A stretch of DNA of 64,000 bases from Pseudomonas sp. JUb42 (GCF_024807945.1 NZ_JANUFD010000020.1:92711-156710); one strand, 5' to 3'. Counted from the stretch's first letter, positions 31,591-44,893 are shown. Made by a program: numbers and translations. Notes: a model not told the origin generated them from the letters alone.

Positions 31591-31869
31591 TCATTGCGCC
31601 AGCTGATAGAGGGTTTCGCCATCCTTGACCATGCCCAATTCATGACGGGCACGTTCTTCGACGGTTTCCAGACCTTTTTTCAGTTCCAGCACTTCGGCGT
31701 CGAGAACACGATTACGCTCCAGCAGGCCTTCATTCTCGGCATGCTGATCTGCAATCTGCTGAGTCAGGCTGGCCACTTGCGCAAGGCTCCCGTTACCGAC
31801 CCAAAGGCGATACTGCAAGCCGGCGAGGAGCAGAAGCAAGACAAGAAACAACCAGTTCGGACTGCGCAT
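31591..31869 (-). CDS. ftsB: Cell division protein FtsB
   Basis: A 92-residue single-pass division protein. The membrane segment is at residues 5-20 (NWLFLVLLLLLAGLQYRLW) and is followed by a periplasmic coiled coil (LTQQIADQHAENEGLLERN). It joins FtsL and FtsQ at the septum. The ATG at 31869 fits the family; an earlier ATG at 31902 would add an unusual extension. Lies in the conserved eno-ftsB-ispD order. Confidence 0.95.
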   Translation of the reverse strand: MRSPNWLFLVLLLLLAGLQYRLWVGNGSLAQVASLTQQIADQHAENEGLLERNRVLDAEVLELKKGLETVEERARHELGMVKDGETLYQLAQ

Positions 31870-31927
31870 TGAATATCGGGACCCAGTAAAGACAGCAAGC
31901 ATTCGAACAAACCACTAAGGGCATTAA

Positions 31928-31945
31928 GCCTGGCACGGGCCAGGC
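31928..31945. terminator. Hairpin between eno and ftsB
   Basis: GCCTGGC-ACGG-GCCAGGC is a 7-bp stem about 80 bases past the eno stop. It has no proper T run, so it may attenuate rather than stop transcription into ftsB. Confidence 0.45.
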
Positions 31946-32024
31946 TCAATCACCGCGAACGGCAGAATCAGGCGAAATTATCGACTGTTCCTACAACGAA
32001 CGCTGTCTTTTTACCATCTCCGAC

Positions 32025-33311
32025 TCAGCCACGGAACTCGTCGCGACCACGATAGATAGCTTTAGCACCCAATTGCTCTTCGATACGCAGCAGTTGGTTG
32101 TACTTGGCGATACGGTCGGAACGGCTCAGGGAACCAGTCTTGATCTGACCGGCGGACGTGCCCACGGCCAGATCGGCAATGGTTGAATCCTCGGTTTCAC
32201 CGGAACGGTGCGAGATCACGGCAGTGTAACCAGCGGCCTTGGCCATCTGGATGGCTTCCAGGGTTTCGGTCAGGGTGCCGATCTGGTTGAACTTGATCAG
32301 GATCGAGTTACCGATTTTCTTGTCGATGCCTTCTTTGAGGATCTTGGTGTTGGTGACGAACAAGTCGTCGCCCACCAGCTGGATCTTGTCGCCGATCTTG
32401 TCGGTGAGGATTTTCCAGCCTGCCCAGTCGGACTCGTCCAGACCGTCTTCGATGGAGATGATCGGGTGCTTGCTGACCAGATCGGCCAGGTAGTCGGCGA
32501 AACCGGCGGAGTCGTACTCGCCTTCTTCGCTCAGCACGTACTTGCCGTTCTTGTAGAACTCGCTCGCGGCGCAGTCCAGGGCCAGGGTCACGTCGGTGCC
32601 CAGCTTGTAACCGGCGTTGGCAACGGCTTCGGCGATGGCATCCAGCGCGTCGGCGTTGGAGTTCAGGTTCGGTGCGAAACCGCCTTCGTCACCGACCGCA
32701 GTGTTCAGGCCACGGGCCTTCAGCACAGCTTTGAGGTGATGGAAAATCTCGGTGCCCCAGCGCAAGCCTTCGGAGAAGGTCTTGGCGCCGACTGGCTGGA
32801 TCATGAATTCCTGGATATCGATGTTGTTATCCGCGTGCTCGCCACCGTTGATGATGTTCATCATCGGCACCGGCATCGAGTAGACGCCTGGGGTGCCGTT
32901 GAGGTTGGCGATATGCGCGTACAGCGGCAGGTCCTGGTCCTGTGCGGCAGCCTTGGCGGCGGCCAGTGACACGGCGAGGATGGCGTTGGCACCCAGGCTG
33001 GCTTTGTTCTCGGTGCCATCAAGGGCGATCATGGCACGGTCCAGCGCCTGCTGGTCGACCGGATCCTTGCCCAGCAACAGGTCACGGATAGGACCGTTGA
33101 TGTTGGCGACTGCCTTCAGTACGCCCTTGCCCATGTAACGGCTCTTGTCGCCATCACGCAGCTCCAGCGCTTCGCGCGAGCCGGTGGAGGCACCGGACGG
33201 CGCACAGGCGCTGCCGATGATACCGTTGTCGAGGAGCACATCTGCTTCCACGGTGGGATTGCCACGGGAGTCGAGAACTTCACGACCTTTGATGTCGACG
33301 ATTTTTGCCAT
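32025..33311 (-). CDS. eno: Enolase
   Basis: A 428-residue glycolytic enzyme interconverting 2-phosphoglycerate and phosphoenolpyruvate, also a scaffold in the RNA degradosome. REVLDSRGNPTVEADV at the N-terminus, the Mg-binding ISIEDGLDESDW and LVGDDLFVTN, and SHRSGETEDSTIADLAV are visible. The start at 33311 (MAKIVDIKG) is standard. Upstream kdsA and pyrG run in the same direction. Confidence 0.98.
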   Translation of the reverse strand: MAKIVDIKGREVLDSRGNPTVEADVLLDNGIIGSACAPSGASTGSREALELRDGDKSRYMGKGVLKAVANINGPIRDLLLGKDPVDQQALDRAMIALDGTENKASLGANAILAVSLAAAKAAAQDQDLPLYAHIANLNGTPGVYSMPVPMMNIINGGEHADNNIDIQEFMIQPVGAKTFSEGLRWGTEIFHHLKAVLKARGLNTAVGDEGGFAPNLNSNADALDAIAEAVANAGYKLGTDVTLALDCAASEFYKNGKYVLSEEGEYDSAGFADYLADLVSKHPIISIEDGLDESDWAGWKILTDKIGDKIQLVGDDLFVTNTKILKEGIDKKIGNSILIKFNQIGTLTETLEAIQMAKAAGYTAVISHRSGETEDSTIADLAVGTSAGQIKTGSLSRSDRIAKYNQLLRIEEQLGAKAIYRGRDEFRG

Positions 33312-33461
33312 TGTTGTAAGCACTCCAAGATTGACGAAAACGACGCAGCAGAAAAAACCTTTATCGCCCCAGGCACGGAACAGCTGGCAGGCCTGAAACG
33401 AAAGCCTCTCCCGGCGCCCTGAGGACCGGGAGAGAACGGCAATGTAACGGAGAAACGCGGG

Positions 33462-34307
33462 TTACGCGGTTTCTACCGTCGGAAAACTTTTCACCAGTTC
33501 GTCCAGGGCCTTGAGCTGGGCCAGGAAGGGTTCCAGCTTGTCCAGACGCAAGGCGCAAGGGCCGTCGCATTTGGCATTGTCCGGATCCGGGTGTGCCTCA
33601 AGGAACAGCCCGGCCAGGCTCTGGCTCATGCCCGCCTTGGCCAGGTCAGTGACCTGGGCGCGACGACCACCGGCAGAATCCGAGCGACCGCCCGGCATCT
33701 GCAGGGAGTGGGTCACGTCGAAAAACACCGGGTATTCGAACTGCTTCATGATGCCGAAGCCGAGCATGTCCACCACCAGGTTGTTGTAACCGAAGCTGGA
33801 ACCACGCTCACAGAGGATCAACTGGTCATTGCCCGCCTCTTCGCACTTGCTCAGGATGTGCTTCATTTCCTGGGGCGCGAGGAACTGGGCCTTCTTGATG
33901 TTGATCACCGCGTTGGTGCGGGCCATGGCCACCACCAGGTCGGTCTGCCGCGACAGGAAGGCCGGCAGCTGGATGATGTCGCAGACTTCGGCAACGACCG
34001 CCGCCTGCTCAGGCTCGTGGACGTCGGTGATCAGCGGGACGTTGAAGGTCTTTTTGATCTCTTCGAAGATCCGCATGCCCTCTTCCAGGCCAGGGCCACG
34101 GTAGGAGTGCATCGACGAGCGGTTGGCCTTGTCGAAACTGGCCTTGAACACGTAGGGGATACCGAGTTTCTCGGTAACCCGCACGTAGGCTTCACAGACC
34201 TGCATCGCCATGTCCCGCGATTCGAGCACGTTCATGCCGCCGAACAAGACCATGGGCTTGTCGTTGGCGATCTCGATCGAACCTACACGGATGATTTTCT
34301 GTGCCAT
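33462..34307 (-). CDS. kdsA: 3-deoxy-8-phosphooctulonate synthase
   Basis: A 281-residue aldolase making KDO-8-phosphate from PEP and arabinose-5-phosphate for lipopolysaccharide core. Motifs GGMNVLESRDMAMQ, FKASFDKANRSS, DVHEP and DVTHSLQMPGG are seen. It lies 18 bases after pyrG and 150 bases before eno, the standard pyrG-kdsA-eno group. Confidence 0.97.
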   Translation of the reverse strand: MAQKIIRVGSIEIANDKPMVLFGGMNVLESRDMAMQVCEAYVRVTEKLGIPYVFKASFDKANRSSMHSYRGPGLEEGMRIFEEIKKTFNVPLITDVHEPEQAAVVAEVCDIIQLPAFLSRQTDLVVAMARTNAVINIKKAQFLAPQEMKHILSKCEEAGNDQLILCERGSSFGYNNLVVDMLGFGIMKQFEYPVFFDVTHSLQMPGGRSDSAGGRRAQVTDLAKAGMSQSLAGLFLEAHPDPDNAKCDGPCALRLDKLEPFLAQLKALDELVKSFPTVETA

Positions 34308-34325
34308 GTCGTTGGGATTCCCGAA

Positions 34326-35957
34326 TCAGCCGTTCTTCTGGTGTTGAGCAAGCGCCGCCTTGACGAAGCCACTGAACAGCGGATGGCCGTCGCGTGGTGT
34401 CGAGGTGAACTCCGGGTGGAACTGGCAGGCCACGAACCACGGATGGTCCGGCGATTCGACCACTTCAACCAGCGCGCCATCACCGGAACGACCGGAGATT
34501 TTCAGACCGGCTTCGATCAGGCTTGGCAGCAGCTTGTTGTTCACTTCATAACGGTGGCGGTGGCGCTCGACAATCACGTCCTTGGTGTAGCAGTCGTGAA
34601 CCAGCGAACCCGGCTCCAGCAGGCAATCCTGTGCGCCCAGGCGCATGGTGCCGCCCAGGTCGGAGGATTCGGTACGGGTCTCGACCGCGCCGGTGGCATC
34701 TTCCCACTCGGTGATCAGGCCGACGACCGGATGGCCGCTGTTGCGATCGAACTCGGTGGAGTTGGCGTCTTTCCAGCCCAGCACGTTACGGGCGAACTCG
34801 ATGACCGCCACCTGCATGCCCAGGCAGATACCCAGGTAGGGCACCTTGTTTTCGCGAGCGAACTGCACGGCGGTGATCTTGCCTTCCACACCGCGCAGGC
34901 CGAAACCGCCCGGTACGAGGATCGCGTCGACGCCTTCGAGCAGGGCAGTGCCCTGGTTCTCGATGTCTTCGGAGTCGATATAGCGCAGGTTGACCTTGGT
35001 ACGGTTGGTGATGCCGGCGTGACTCATCGCTTCGATCAGCGACTTGTAGGCGTCCAGCAGCTCCATGTACTTGCCGACCATGGCGATGGTGACTTCATGC
35101 TCAGGGTTGAGCTTGGCATCAACCACCGCTTCCCACTCGGACAGGTCAGCGCTGCCGCATTGCAGGCCGAAACGCTCGACGACGAAATCATCCAGGCCCT
35201 GGGAATGCAGGATGCCCGGGATCTTGTAGATGGTATCGGCGTCTTCCAGCGCGATCACCGCACGTTCTTCAACGTTGGTGAACTGGGCGATCTTGCGACG
35301 CGACGAGATGTCGATCGGGTGATCGGAGCGGCAGACCAGCACGTCCGGCTGCAGGCCGATGGAGCGCAGCTCCTTGACCGAGTGCTGGGTCGGCTTGGTT
35401 TTGGTTTCGCCAGCGGTGGCAATGTAAGGCACCAGTGTCAGGTGCATCAGCATCGCGCGCTTGGCGCCGACTTCGAAGCGCAATTGACGAATGGCTTCGA
35501 GGAACGGTTGCGATTCGATATCACCGACCGTACCGCCGATCTCGACCAGGGCAACGTCGGCATCGCCTGCGCCCTTGATGATCCGGCGTTTGATTTCGTC
35601 GGTGATGTGCGGAATGACCTGAATGGTCGCGCCCAGATAATCACCACGGCGCTCTTTGCGCAGGACGTGTTCGTACACACGGCCAGTGGTGAAGTTGTTG
35701 TTCTGGGTCATGGTGGTGCGGATGAACCGCTCGTAGTGGCCCAGGTCCAGGTCGGTTTCGGCGCCGTCATGGGTGACGAACACTTCACCGTGCTGGAACG
35801 GGCTCATGGTGCCCGGGTCCACGTTGATATAGGGGTCCAGCTTGAGCATGGTGACCTTAAGTCCCCGCGCCTCCAGGATGGCCGCCAATGAAGCCGAGGC
35901 AATGCCTTTCCCCAATGAAGAAACAACACCGCCCGTGACGAAGATGTAGCGCGTCAT
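34326..35957 (-). CDS. pyrG: CTP synthase
   Basis: A 543-residue enzyme aminating UTP to CTP. The N-terminal synthetase domain has FVTGGVVSSLGKGI and the C-terminal class I glutaminase domain has the catalytic Cys in YLGICLGMQVAVIEFAR, with late His and Glu in QFHPEFTS. It is preceded by a 264-base leader region and followed closely by kdsA. Confidence 0.98.
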   Translation of the reverse strand: MTRYIFVTGGVVSSLGKGIASASLAAILEARGLKVTMLKLDPYINVDPGTMSPFQHGEVFVTHDGAETDLDLGHYERFIRTTMTQNNNFTTGRVYEHVLRKERRGDYLGATIQVIPHITDEIKRRIIKGAGDADVALVEIGGTVGDIESQPFLEAIRQLRFEVGAKRAMLMHLTLVPYIATAGETKTKPTQHSVKELRSIGLQPDVLVCRSDHPIDISSRRKIAQFTNVEERAVIALEDADTIYKIPGILHSQGLDDFVVERFGLQCGSADLSEWEAVVDAKLNPEHEVTIAMVGKYMELLDAYKSLIEAMSHAGITNRTKVNLRYIDSEDIENQGTALLEGVDAILVPGGFGLRGVEGKITAVQFARENKVPYLGICLGMQVAVIEFARNVLGWKDANSTEFDRNSGHPVVGLITEWEDATGAVETRTESSDLGGTMRLGAQDCLLEPGSLVHDCYTKDVIVERHRHRYEVNNKLLPSLIEAGLKISGRSGDGALVEVVESPDHPWFVACQFHPEFTSTPRDGHPLFSGFVKAALAQHQKNG

Positions 35958-36221
35958 GAAAAACCCTAGAAGTCTGCGTTAAAGCGGTCAGAGCCGCCGG
36001 GGAAAGCGAAGGAAGGCCGAAGCCCCCGATAACCGGTACAACTCACAGTGCACTCCCGAAATTGCTGCGTTGAACCTGACAGGCCGATGAAAGCCGTCGA
36101 TGCGCGCCACATTTTTAGAATCGCCGAGTAAAGCTGGCTGGAAATCGGCAACTGCTGTCGATCTAAAAGAATCCACAGAAGCTGTATCAAGAAGGGAGCG
36201 TAGTCTACCGGAAAGGCGCTT
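35958..36221 (-). promoter_or_regulatory. Gap between tilS and pyrG: promoter and leader
   Basis: On the minus strand TAGACT (about 36204-36209), followed by a GC-rich start region, is a plausible -10 for pyrG shortly after the tilS stop. This would give a leader of about 240 bases. CTP-sensing leaders of pyrG are known in Firmicutes; nothing here matches those, and no terminator is seen in it. Confidence 0.35.
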
Positions 36222-37538
36222 TCAGCTCAAACCTTGATCGTTCGTCGGCGCCTGCCAATGAAAATTCCACTCGCCGAGGGCTCTGCCGTCGAGTCCGGGC
36301 AGGTTTGCCACGGCAATCAGGCGCTCGCCGGCATACAGCAGCGGCAATCGGTCGCGGACAAATAGCGGCACGCCCTGCTCGTTGAGCAGGCGCTTGAGAT
36401 CACGGTGCCCGCGGTTCGGCAGCTGCATGACTTCACCGCCCTGGCGATAGCGCACTTGCAGCACCGCAGCAGGTCGGGCGCCGTCGATCAATACCTGGCC
36501 GTTACCCGGCAGCATCAGGGCAGGCTGTTGATCAGGCCACTCCAGTGATCCGGCGACGGGCCGCAGCCAGGCGCCGGACAACCACCACAGACGCCCGCCA
36601 ACACGATGCAGTTCGCCGCCAGCCAGACGCCATACCGGCCTGCCCTCATGCCCGGCATCGCGCAGGTTTTGCCAACCGGTCCAATGCTCGCTGTCTGGCA
36701 TTTGCGTCAGGGGTCGCAGCCAATGGCGCAGGAGATTACGCTGGCGCCGGTCAGACAAATCGACCAACGGTTGCATGACCAGAGATGGCAGGGGCAGCCA
36801 GGGCCAGGGTGATTCGCTGCGGGCGCGGGCCAGATCCTGCTCGGCCAGCTCGTCGAGCAGTTCCTGCGCCTCACTGAAATGTGCAGCAGCCCGGGCCATA
36901 CTGGCACTCCCCTGGGGCCAGCGTGCATTCAACGCGGGCATGACCTGATGACGCAGGTAATTGCGCGCATAGTGGGCGTCGGCATTGCTTGGGTCTTCGA
37001 TCCAGCTCAGTTGGTGCTGCTTGGCATAGACGAGCAACTCGGCCCGGGAAATATCCAGCAAAGGCCGTACGAGGCTGCCCTGCCCCAACGGACGATGAAC
37101 CGGCATCGCCGCCAGCCCCCGCACTCCAGCGCCACGCAGCAGGCGAAACAACAGGGTTTCGGCCTGATCGTCACGATGCTGGGCGGTCAGTAGCACCTCA
37201 CCGGCAGCCAGCAGGGACTGGAAAGCGCCATACCTGGCCTCACGAGCCGCGCGCTCCAGGCTCGCTCCCGGCTGTACCTGCACATGAATCACTTGCAAGG
37301 GCACGCCCAGGGCATCGCACACGGCCTGACAATGAGCCGGCCACGCATCAGCCGCCGTTTGCAGGCCATGGTGGATATGCACGGCTTTGATCGGGATCGT
37401 GGAGTGGGCTTTGAGCAGGTGCAGCAGGACGGTGGAGTCGAGGCCACCAGAGAAGGCGATGTACCAAGTTGGCGCGGATTGCCAGGGGGCCAGGGTGTCG
37501 AGCAGGCGCAAGGCCAGAGTTTTTTCGTACTTGCTCAC
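36222..37538 (-). CDS. tilS: tRNA(Ile)-lysidine synthase
   Basis: A 438-residue ATP-pyrophosphatase that modifies C34 of tRNA-Ile(CAU) to lysidine. The PP-loop FSGGLDST is at residues 29-36, with HHGLQ and TAQHRDDQAETLLFRLLRG following, and a C-terminal domain. The GTG at 37538 places the motif as in relatives; a GTG at 37568 with CGGAG just upstream is an alternative. It lies downstream of accA with a REP pair between. Confidence 0.92.
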   Translation of the reverse strand: MSKYEKTLALRLLDTLAPWQSAPTWYIAFSGGLDSTVLLHLLKAHSTIPIKAVHIHHGLQTAADAWPAHCQAVCDALGVPLQVIHVQVQPGASLERAAREARYGAFQSLLAAGEVLLTAQHRDDQAETLLFRLLRGAGVRGLAAMPVHRPLGQGSLVRPLLDISRAELLVYAKQHQLSWIEDPSNADAHYARNYLRHQVMPALNARWPQGSASMARAAAHFSEAQELLDELAEQDLARARSESPWPWLPLPSLVMQPLVDLSDRRQRNLLRHWLRPLTQMPDSEHWTGWQNLRDAGHEGRPVWRLAGGELHRVGGRLWWLSGAWLRPVAGSLEWPDQQPALMLPGNGQVLIDGARPAAVLQVRYRQGGEVMQLPNRGHRDLKRLLNEQGVPLFVRDRLPLLYAGERLIAVANLPGLDGRALGEWNFHWQAPTNDQGLS

Positions 37539-37575
37539 GTTGACACCCAACTGTCGCGCAACAAACACGCACTCC

Positions 37576-37628
37576 GTAGGACCGGCTTTAGCCGGGAGGA
37601 CGCCCTCGCGGCTAAAGCCGCTCCTACA
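37576..37628. repeat. REP doublet between accA and tilS
   Basis: GTAGGACCGGCTTTAGCCGG (37576-37595) and CTCGCGGCTAAAGCCGCTCC (37605-37624), with TACA after it, face each other. They are of the same family as 13589-13634. Placed inside a likely operon, they could set the ratio of accA to tilS message. Confidence 0.9.
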
Positions 37629-37654
37629 GAAGGGACGCGTTTATCCGACGTCGA

Positions 37655-38602
37655 TCAGAGACCGTAACTCATCAAACGCTCATAGCGACGAGCCAGCAGC
37701 GCCTCGTTATCAAACTTCTTGAGCATGGCCAGCTGGCTGATCAGTTCCTGGCGAATGCTCGCCGAGGCCAGTACCGGGTCACGGTGAGCGCCGCCCACTG
37801 GCTCGCCGATCACTTTGTCGACGATGCCCAGGCCTTTCAGGCGATCAGCGGTGATGCCCATGGCTTCGGCAGCATCCGGGGCCTTCTCTGCGGTTTTCCA
37901 CAGAATAGAAGCACAACCTTCCGGCGAGATCACCGCATAGGTGGAATATTGCAGCATGTTCAGCTGGTCGCAGACACCAATGGCCAGCGCACCGCCGGAA
38001 CCACCCTCGCCAATAACGGTGGCGATGATCGGGGTTTTCAGGCGCGCCATGACGCGCAGGTTCCAGGCAATCGCTTCGCTCTGGTTGCGCTCTTCGGCGT
38101 CGATACCCGGGTAAGCACCCGGCGTATCGATGAAGGTCAGGATCGGCATCTTGAAGCGCTCGGCCATTTCCATCAGGCGGCAGGCCTTGCGATAACCTTC
38201 AGGACGCGGCATGCCGAAGTTGCGGCGAACCTTCTCGCGCACTTCACGGCCTTTCTGATGGCCGATCACCATGACCGGCTGATCGTCCAGACGGGCAACG
38301 CCGCCGACAATCGCCGCGTCATCGGAGAAGTGACGGTCACCGTGCAGTTCGTCGAACTCGGTGAAGATGTGCTCGATGTAGTCCAGGGTGTAAGGACGAC
38401 GCGGATGACGCGCCATGCGCGCGATCTGCCAACTGGTCAGGTTGCCGAAAATGCTTTCGGTGAGCGTATTGCTCTTCTCTTGCAGACGAGAGATTTCATC
38501 GCTGATGTTCAGCGAGTTGTCATTACCAACCAGGCGCAGCTCTTCGATCTTGGCTTGCAGGTCAGCGATCGGCTGTTCGAAATCCAGAAAATTCGGGTTC
38601 AT
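37655..38602 (-). CDS. accA: Acetyl-CoA carboxylase carboxyltransferase alpha subunit
   Basis: A 315-residue subunit that with AccD forms malonyl-CoA in the first committed step of fatty acid synthesis. Crotonase-fold motifs FIDTPGAYPGIDAEERNQSE and GEGGSGGALAIGV form the CoA site. Start 38602 (MNPNFLDFE) is preferred to the ATG six bases upstream. Located after dnaE in the conserved dnaE-accA-tilS order. Confidence 0.97.
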   Translation of the reverse strand: MNPNFLDFEQPIADLQAKIEELRLVGNDNSLNISDEISRLQEKSNTLTESIFGNLTSWQIARMARHPRRPYTLDYIEHIFTEFDELHGDRHFSDDAAIVGGVARLDDQPVMVIGHQKGREVREKVRRNFGMPRPEGYRKACRLMEMAERFKMPILTFIDTPGAYPGIDAEERNQSEAIAWNLRVMARLKTPIIATVIGEGGSGGALAIGVCDQLNMLQYSTYAVISPEGCASILWKTAEKAPDAAEAMGITADRLKGLGIVDKVIGEPVGGAHRDPVLASASIRQELISQLAMLKKFDNEALLARRYERLMSYGL

Positions 38603-38719
38603 AGGCATCCGTCTTGGGTCGACGGCCAGGCGGCCGACCGGTTGATCCGTAAGCGCCTTACCTTAAGGAAAAGGCGCATTCAGGTCGAGATTAAAAAATT
38701 CAGGGCTGAGGATAAGCGT

Positions 38720-42238
<3,519 letters not shown>

Positions 42239-42321
42239 GGTGATCCTATAGCGCTAGAACACAAAAAACGAAGGCAGGGATTGTACCGGGACGAAAGGCT
42301 TGTGTGCGCACGTCCGTCAGC

Positions 42322-42978
42322 TCAGCCCAGGAGCAAATCCGTATCAAGAGATTGACCCATGGCCTCACGCGCTTCATAGGCCGCGCGGACAGGGCCGAAC
42401 GAACGCCGATGGATGGGCGTCGGCCCCAGGCGCGCCAAGGCTTCCAGGTGCACCGGCGTCGGATAGCCCTTGTGCCCGCCGATACCGTAGCCCGGATAGA
42501 TCAGCTCAAAGGCGGCCATTTCCCGGTCGCGACTGACCTTGGCCAGAATGGAAGCGGCAGCAATGGCAGGCACCTTGGCATCACCCTGGATCACCGGCGC
42601 GCTGGGCACCGCCAGCTTGGGGCAACGGTTGCCATCGATCAACGCCAGTCTCGGCGTGATGCTCAGGCCCTCGACCGCGCGCTGCATGGCCAGCATGGTG
42701 GCATGGAGAATATTCAGGCGATCGATTTCCTCGACCTCGGCCCGGGCGATGCACCAGCACAGGGCCTTTTCCATGATCTCGTCGTAGAGCTTGTCGCGCT
42801 TAGCTTCGGTGAGTTTCTTCGAGTCGTTGAGCCCGAGGATCGGCCGGTTCGGATCAAGAATCACCGCCGCTGTGACCACGGCGCCACACAAGGGGCCGCG
42901 ACCGACCTCATCGACCCCGGCTACCAGCTCTTCGACCAGACTGAAATCCAGACCCATTTGCATTGATCGCGTACTCAT
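42322..42978 (-). CDS. rnhB: Ribonuclease HII
   Basis: A 218-residue nuclease removing ribonucleotides from DNA-RNA hybrids. Catalytic acidic residues are in AGVDEVGRGPLCG, and GLNDSKKLTEAKR and IDGNRCP follow. Its ATG at 42978 overlaps the lpxB stop as ATGA; an internal ATG (42963) is an alternative with the same reading. Part of the lpxD-fabZ-lpxA-lpxB-rnhB-dnaE run. Confidence 0.97.
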   Translation of the reverse strand: MSTRSMQMGLDFSLVEELVAGVDEVGRGPLCGAVVTAAVILDPNRPILGLNDSKKLTEAKRDKLYDEIMEKALCWCIARAEVEEIDRLNILHATMLAMQRAVEGLSITPRLALIDGNRCPKLAVPSAPVIQGDAKVPAIAAASILAKVSRDREMAAFELIYPGYGIGGHKGYPTPVHLEALARLGPTPIHRRSFGPVRAAYEAREAMGQSLDTDLLLG

Positions 42979-44114
42979 AGTGAAGACGTTTGGCCCAACA
43001 GCGCGAGCACGGCATCGGCGGCCTGATTCGAGGCGTCGCGGCGCAAAATATGCTGCAGCTCGGCGAAACCATCGGTCTGCGCCCGGCCGTCATTGAGCAA
43101 TGGCAGCAAGGTTTGCGCCAATGCATCGGGGGTGGCCGCGTCCTGCAATAGCTCAGGAACCAGCAGGCGCTGGGCCAGCAGATTGGGCAGGGAAACGTAA
43201 GGACTTTTGACCAGGCGCTTGAGAATCCAGTAGGTCAGCGGCGCCAGACGATAGGCGACCACCATGGGCCGCTTGTACAGCAGTGCTTCCAGGGTCGCCG
43301 TGCCCGAGGCAATCAGTACCGCATCGCAGGCCGCCAGGGCCACATGGGAGCGACCATCGAGCAACATTACCGGCAGGTCACGGCCTTGCAGCTGTTGCTC
43401 GATCTGGGCGCGGCGATGGCTGTTGGCGCAGGGCAGAACAAAACGGATGCCCGGCCGCTGCGCCAGCATGCGCTGAGCAGCATCGAAAAACAGCGTGCCC
43501 AAACGCCCGACTTCACCGCCACGACTGCCCGGCATCAAGGCGACGACCGTCTCTTTGCCCAAGCCCAGTTCGACTCGGGCGGCGTCACGGTCAGCCTCGA
43601 GGGGAATGGTGTCGGCAAGCGGATGGCCGACGAAACGCACCGGCACGCCCTTCTCTTCATAGAAACGCGCTTCGAACGGCAGCAGAGTCAGCATCAGATC
43701 GCAGCCTTCGCGAATCTTCAGCACCCGCTTCTGCCGCCAGGCCCAGACCGACGGGCTGACGTAATGCACGGTCTTGATCCCGGCCTGACGCAGCTTGAGT
43801 TCGACATTGAGGGTGAAATCGGGGGCATCGATGCCAATGAAGACATCCGGCTTTTCGGCGATCAGGGTCTCGATCAGCAGCTTGCGTCGCCCCAGCAGCT
43901 CGCGCAGGCGACCCAACACCTCGACCAGGCCCATCACCGACAGGCGTTCCATGGGAAAGTACGAGGTCAGGCCTTCAGCTTCCATCAACGGGCCGCCGAC
44001 GCCGATAAATTCGATGGCAGGATGACGGGCCTTGAGTGCCCGCATCAGACCGGAACCGAGGATATCCCCCGACGCTTCACCGGCAACCAGGGCGACACGC
44101 AATACACTCGTCAT
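42975..44114 (-). CDS. lpxB: Lipid-A-disaccharide synthase
   Basis: A 379-residue glycosyltransferase joining lipid X and UDP-diacylglucosamine. LVAGEASGDILGSGLM at the N-terminus, YVSPSVWAWR, PGSRGGEV and LIASGTATLEA are the family signatures. Start 44114 (MTSVLRVALV) lies 2 bases after lpxA; the ATG 30 bases upstream would overlap lpxA. Acts at the inner membrane surface. Confidence 0.97.
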   Translation of the reverse strand: MTSVLRVALVAGEASGDILGSGLMRALKARHPAIEFIGVGGPLMEAEGLTSYFPMERLSVMGLVEVLGRLRELLGRRKLLIETLIAEKPDVFIGIDAPDFTLNVELKLRQAGIKTVHYVSPSVWAWRQKRVLKIREGCDLMLTLLPFEARFYEEKGVPVRFVGHPLADTIPLEADRDAARVELGLGKETVVALMPGSRGGEVGRLGTLFFDAAQRMLAQRPGIRFVLPCANSHRRAQIEQQLQGRDLPVMLLDGRSHVALAACDAVLIASGTATLEALLYKRPMVVAYRLAPLTYWILKRLVKSPYVSLPNLLAQRLLVPELLQDAATPDALAQTLLPLLNDGRAQTDGFAELQHILRRDASNQAADAVLALLGQTSSL

Positions 44115-44116
44115 GG

Positions 44117-44893
44117 TCAGCGGGTGATGCCGCGGGTCGAACACTGGATGGACTGCAGGAACACGGCGACTTCAGGATACTGCGCAGCGGGCTCGGCCAG
44201 CTCGGCAATCGCCTGATCAACCGTCAGGCCCTGGCGATAGACCACTTTATAAGCCCGACGCAGCGCATGAATGGCTTCTTCGCTGAAGCCGCGGCGACGC
44301 ATACCTTCGAAGTTCATGCTGCGCGCTTCTGCCGGGTTACCGAATACGGTAACGAACGCCGGAACATCCTTGCCAATGGCCGTGCCCATGCCGGAAAAGC
44401 TGTGGGCGCCGATATGGCAGAACTGATGGACCAGGGTAAAACCGGAAAGAATCGCCCAATCGTCAACATGTACATGGCCAGCCAACGCCGTGTTGTTGAC
44501 CAGGATGCAATGGTTGCCGATGACACTGTCGTGGCCGATATGGGCATAGGCCATGATCAGGTTGTGATCACCCAGGGTGGTTTCAGCGCGGTCTTGAATG
44601 GTGCCGCGGTGAATGGTCACGCCTTCGCGGATGACGTTGTGATCACCGATCACCAGACGCGTTGCTTCGCCCTTGTACTTGAGGTCCGGGGTATCTTCAC
44701 CCACGGACGAAAACTGGTAGATGCGGTTGTGCCTGCCAATTTTCGTCGGGCCACGCAGGATAACGTGCGGCCCGATGACCGTACCCTCGCCAATTTCCAC
44801 ATCGGCTCCGATGATCGACCATGGGCCGACCTCGACATCGTCAGCCAGGATGGCTGTCGGATCGATGATTGCGCGAGGGTCAATCAAACTCAT
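44117..44893 (-). CDS. lpxA: UDP-N-acetylglucosamine acyltransferase
   Basis: A 258-residue trimeric left-handed beta-helix enzyme, first step of lipid A synthesis. Hexapeptide repeats run from IDPRAIIDPTAILADDVEVG onward. The catalytic His lies in the region LIMAYAHIGHDSVIGNHCIL, and a C-terminal helical domain follows. Start overlaps fabZ by ATGA. Confidence 0.97.
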   Translation of the reverse strand: MSLIDPRAIIDPTAILADDVEVGPWSIIGADVEIGEGTVIGPHVILRGPTKIGRHNRIYQFSSVGEDTPDLKYKGEATRLVIGDHNVIREGVTIHRGTIQDRAETTLGDHNLIMAYAHIGHDSVIGNHCILVNNTALAGHVHVDDWAILSGFTLVHQFCHIGAHSFSGMGTAIGKDVPAFVTVFGNPAEARSMNFEGMRRRGFSEEAIHALRRAYKVVYRQGLTVDQAIAELAEPAAQYPEVAVFLQSIQCSTRGITR

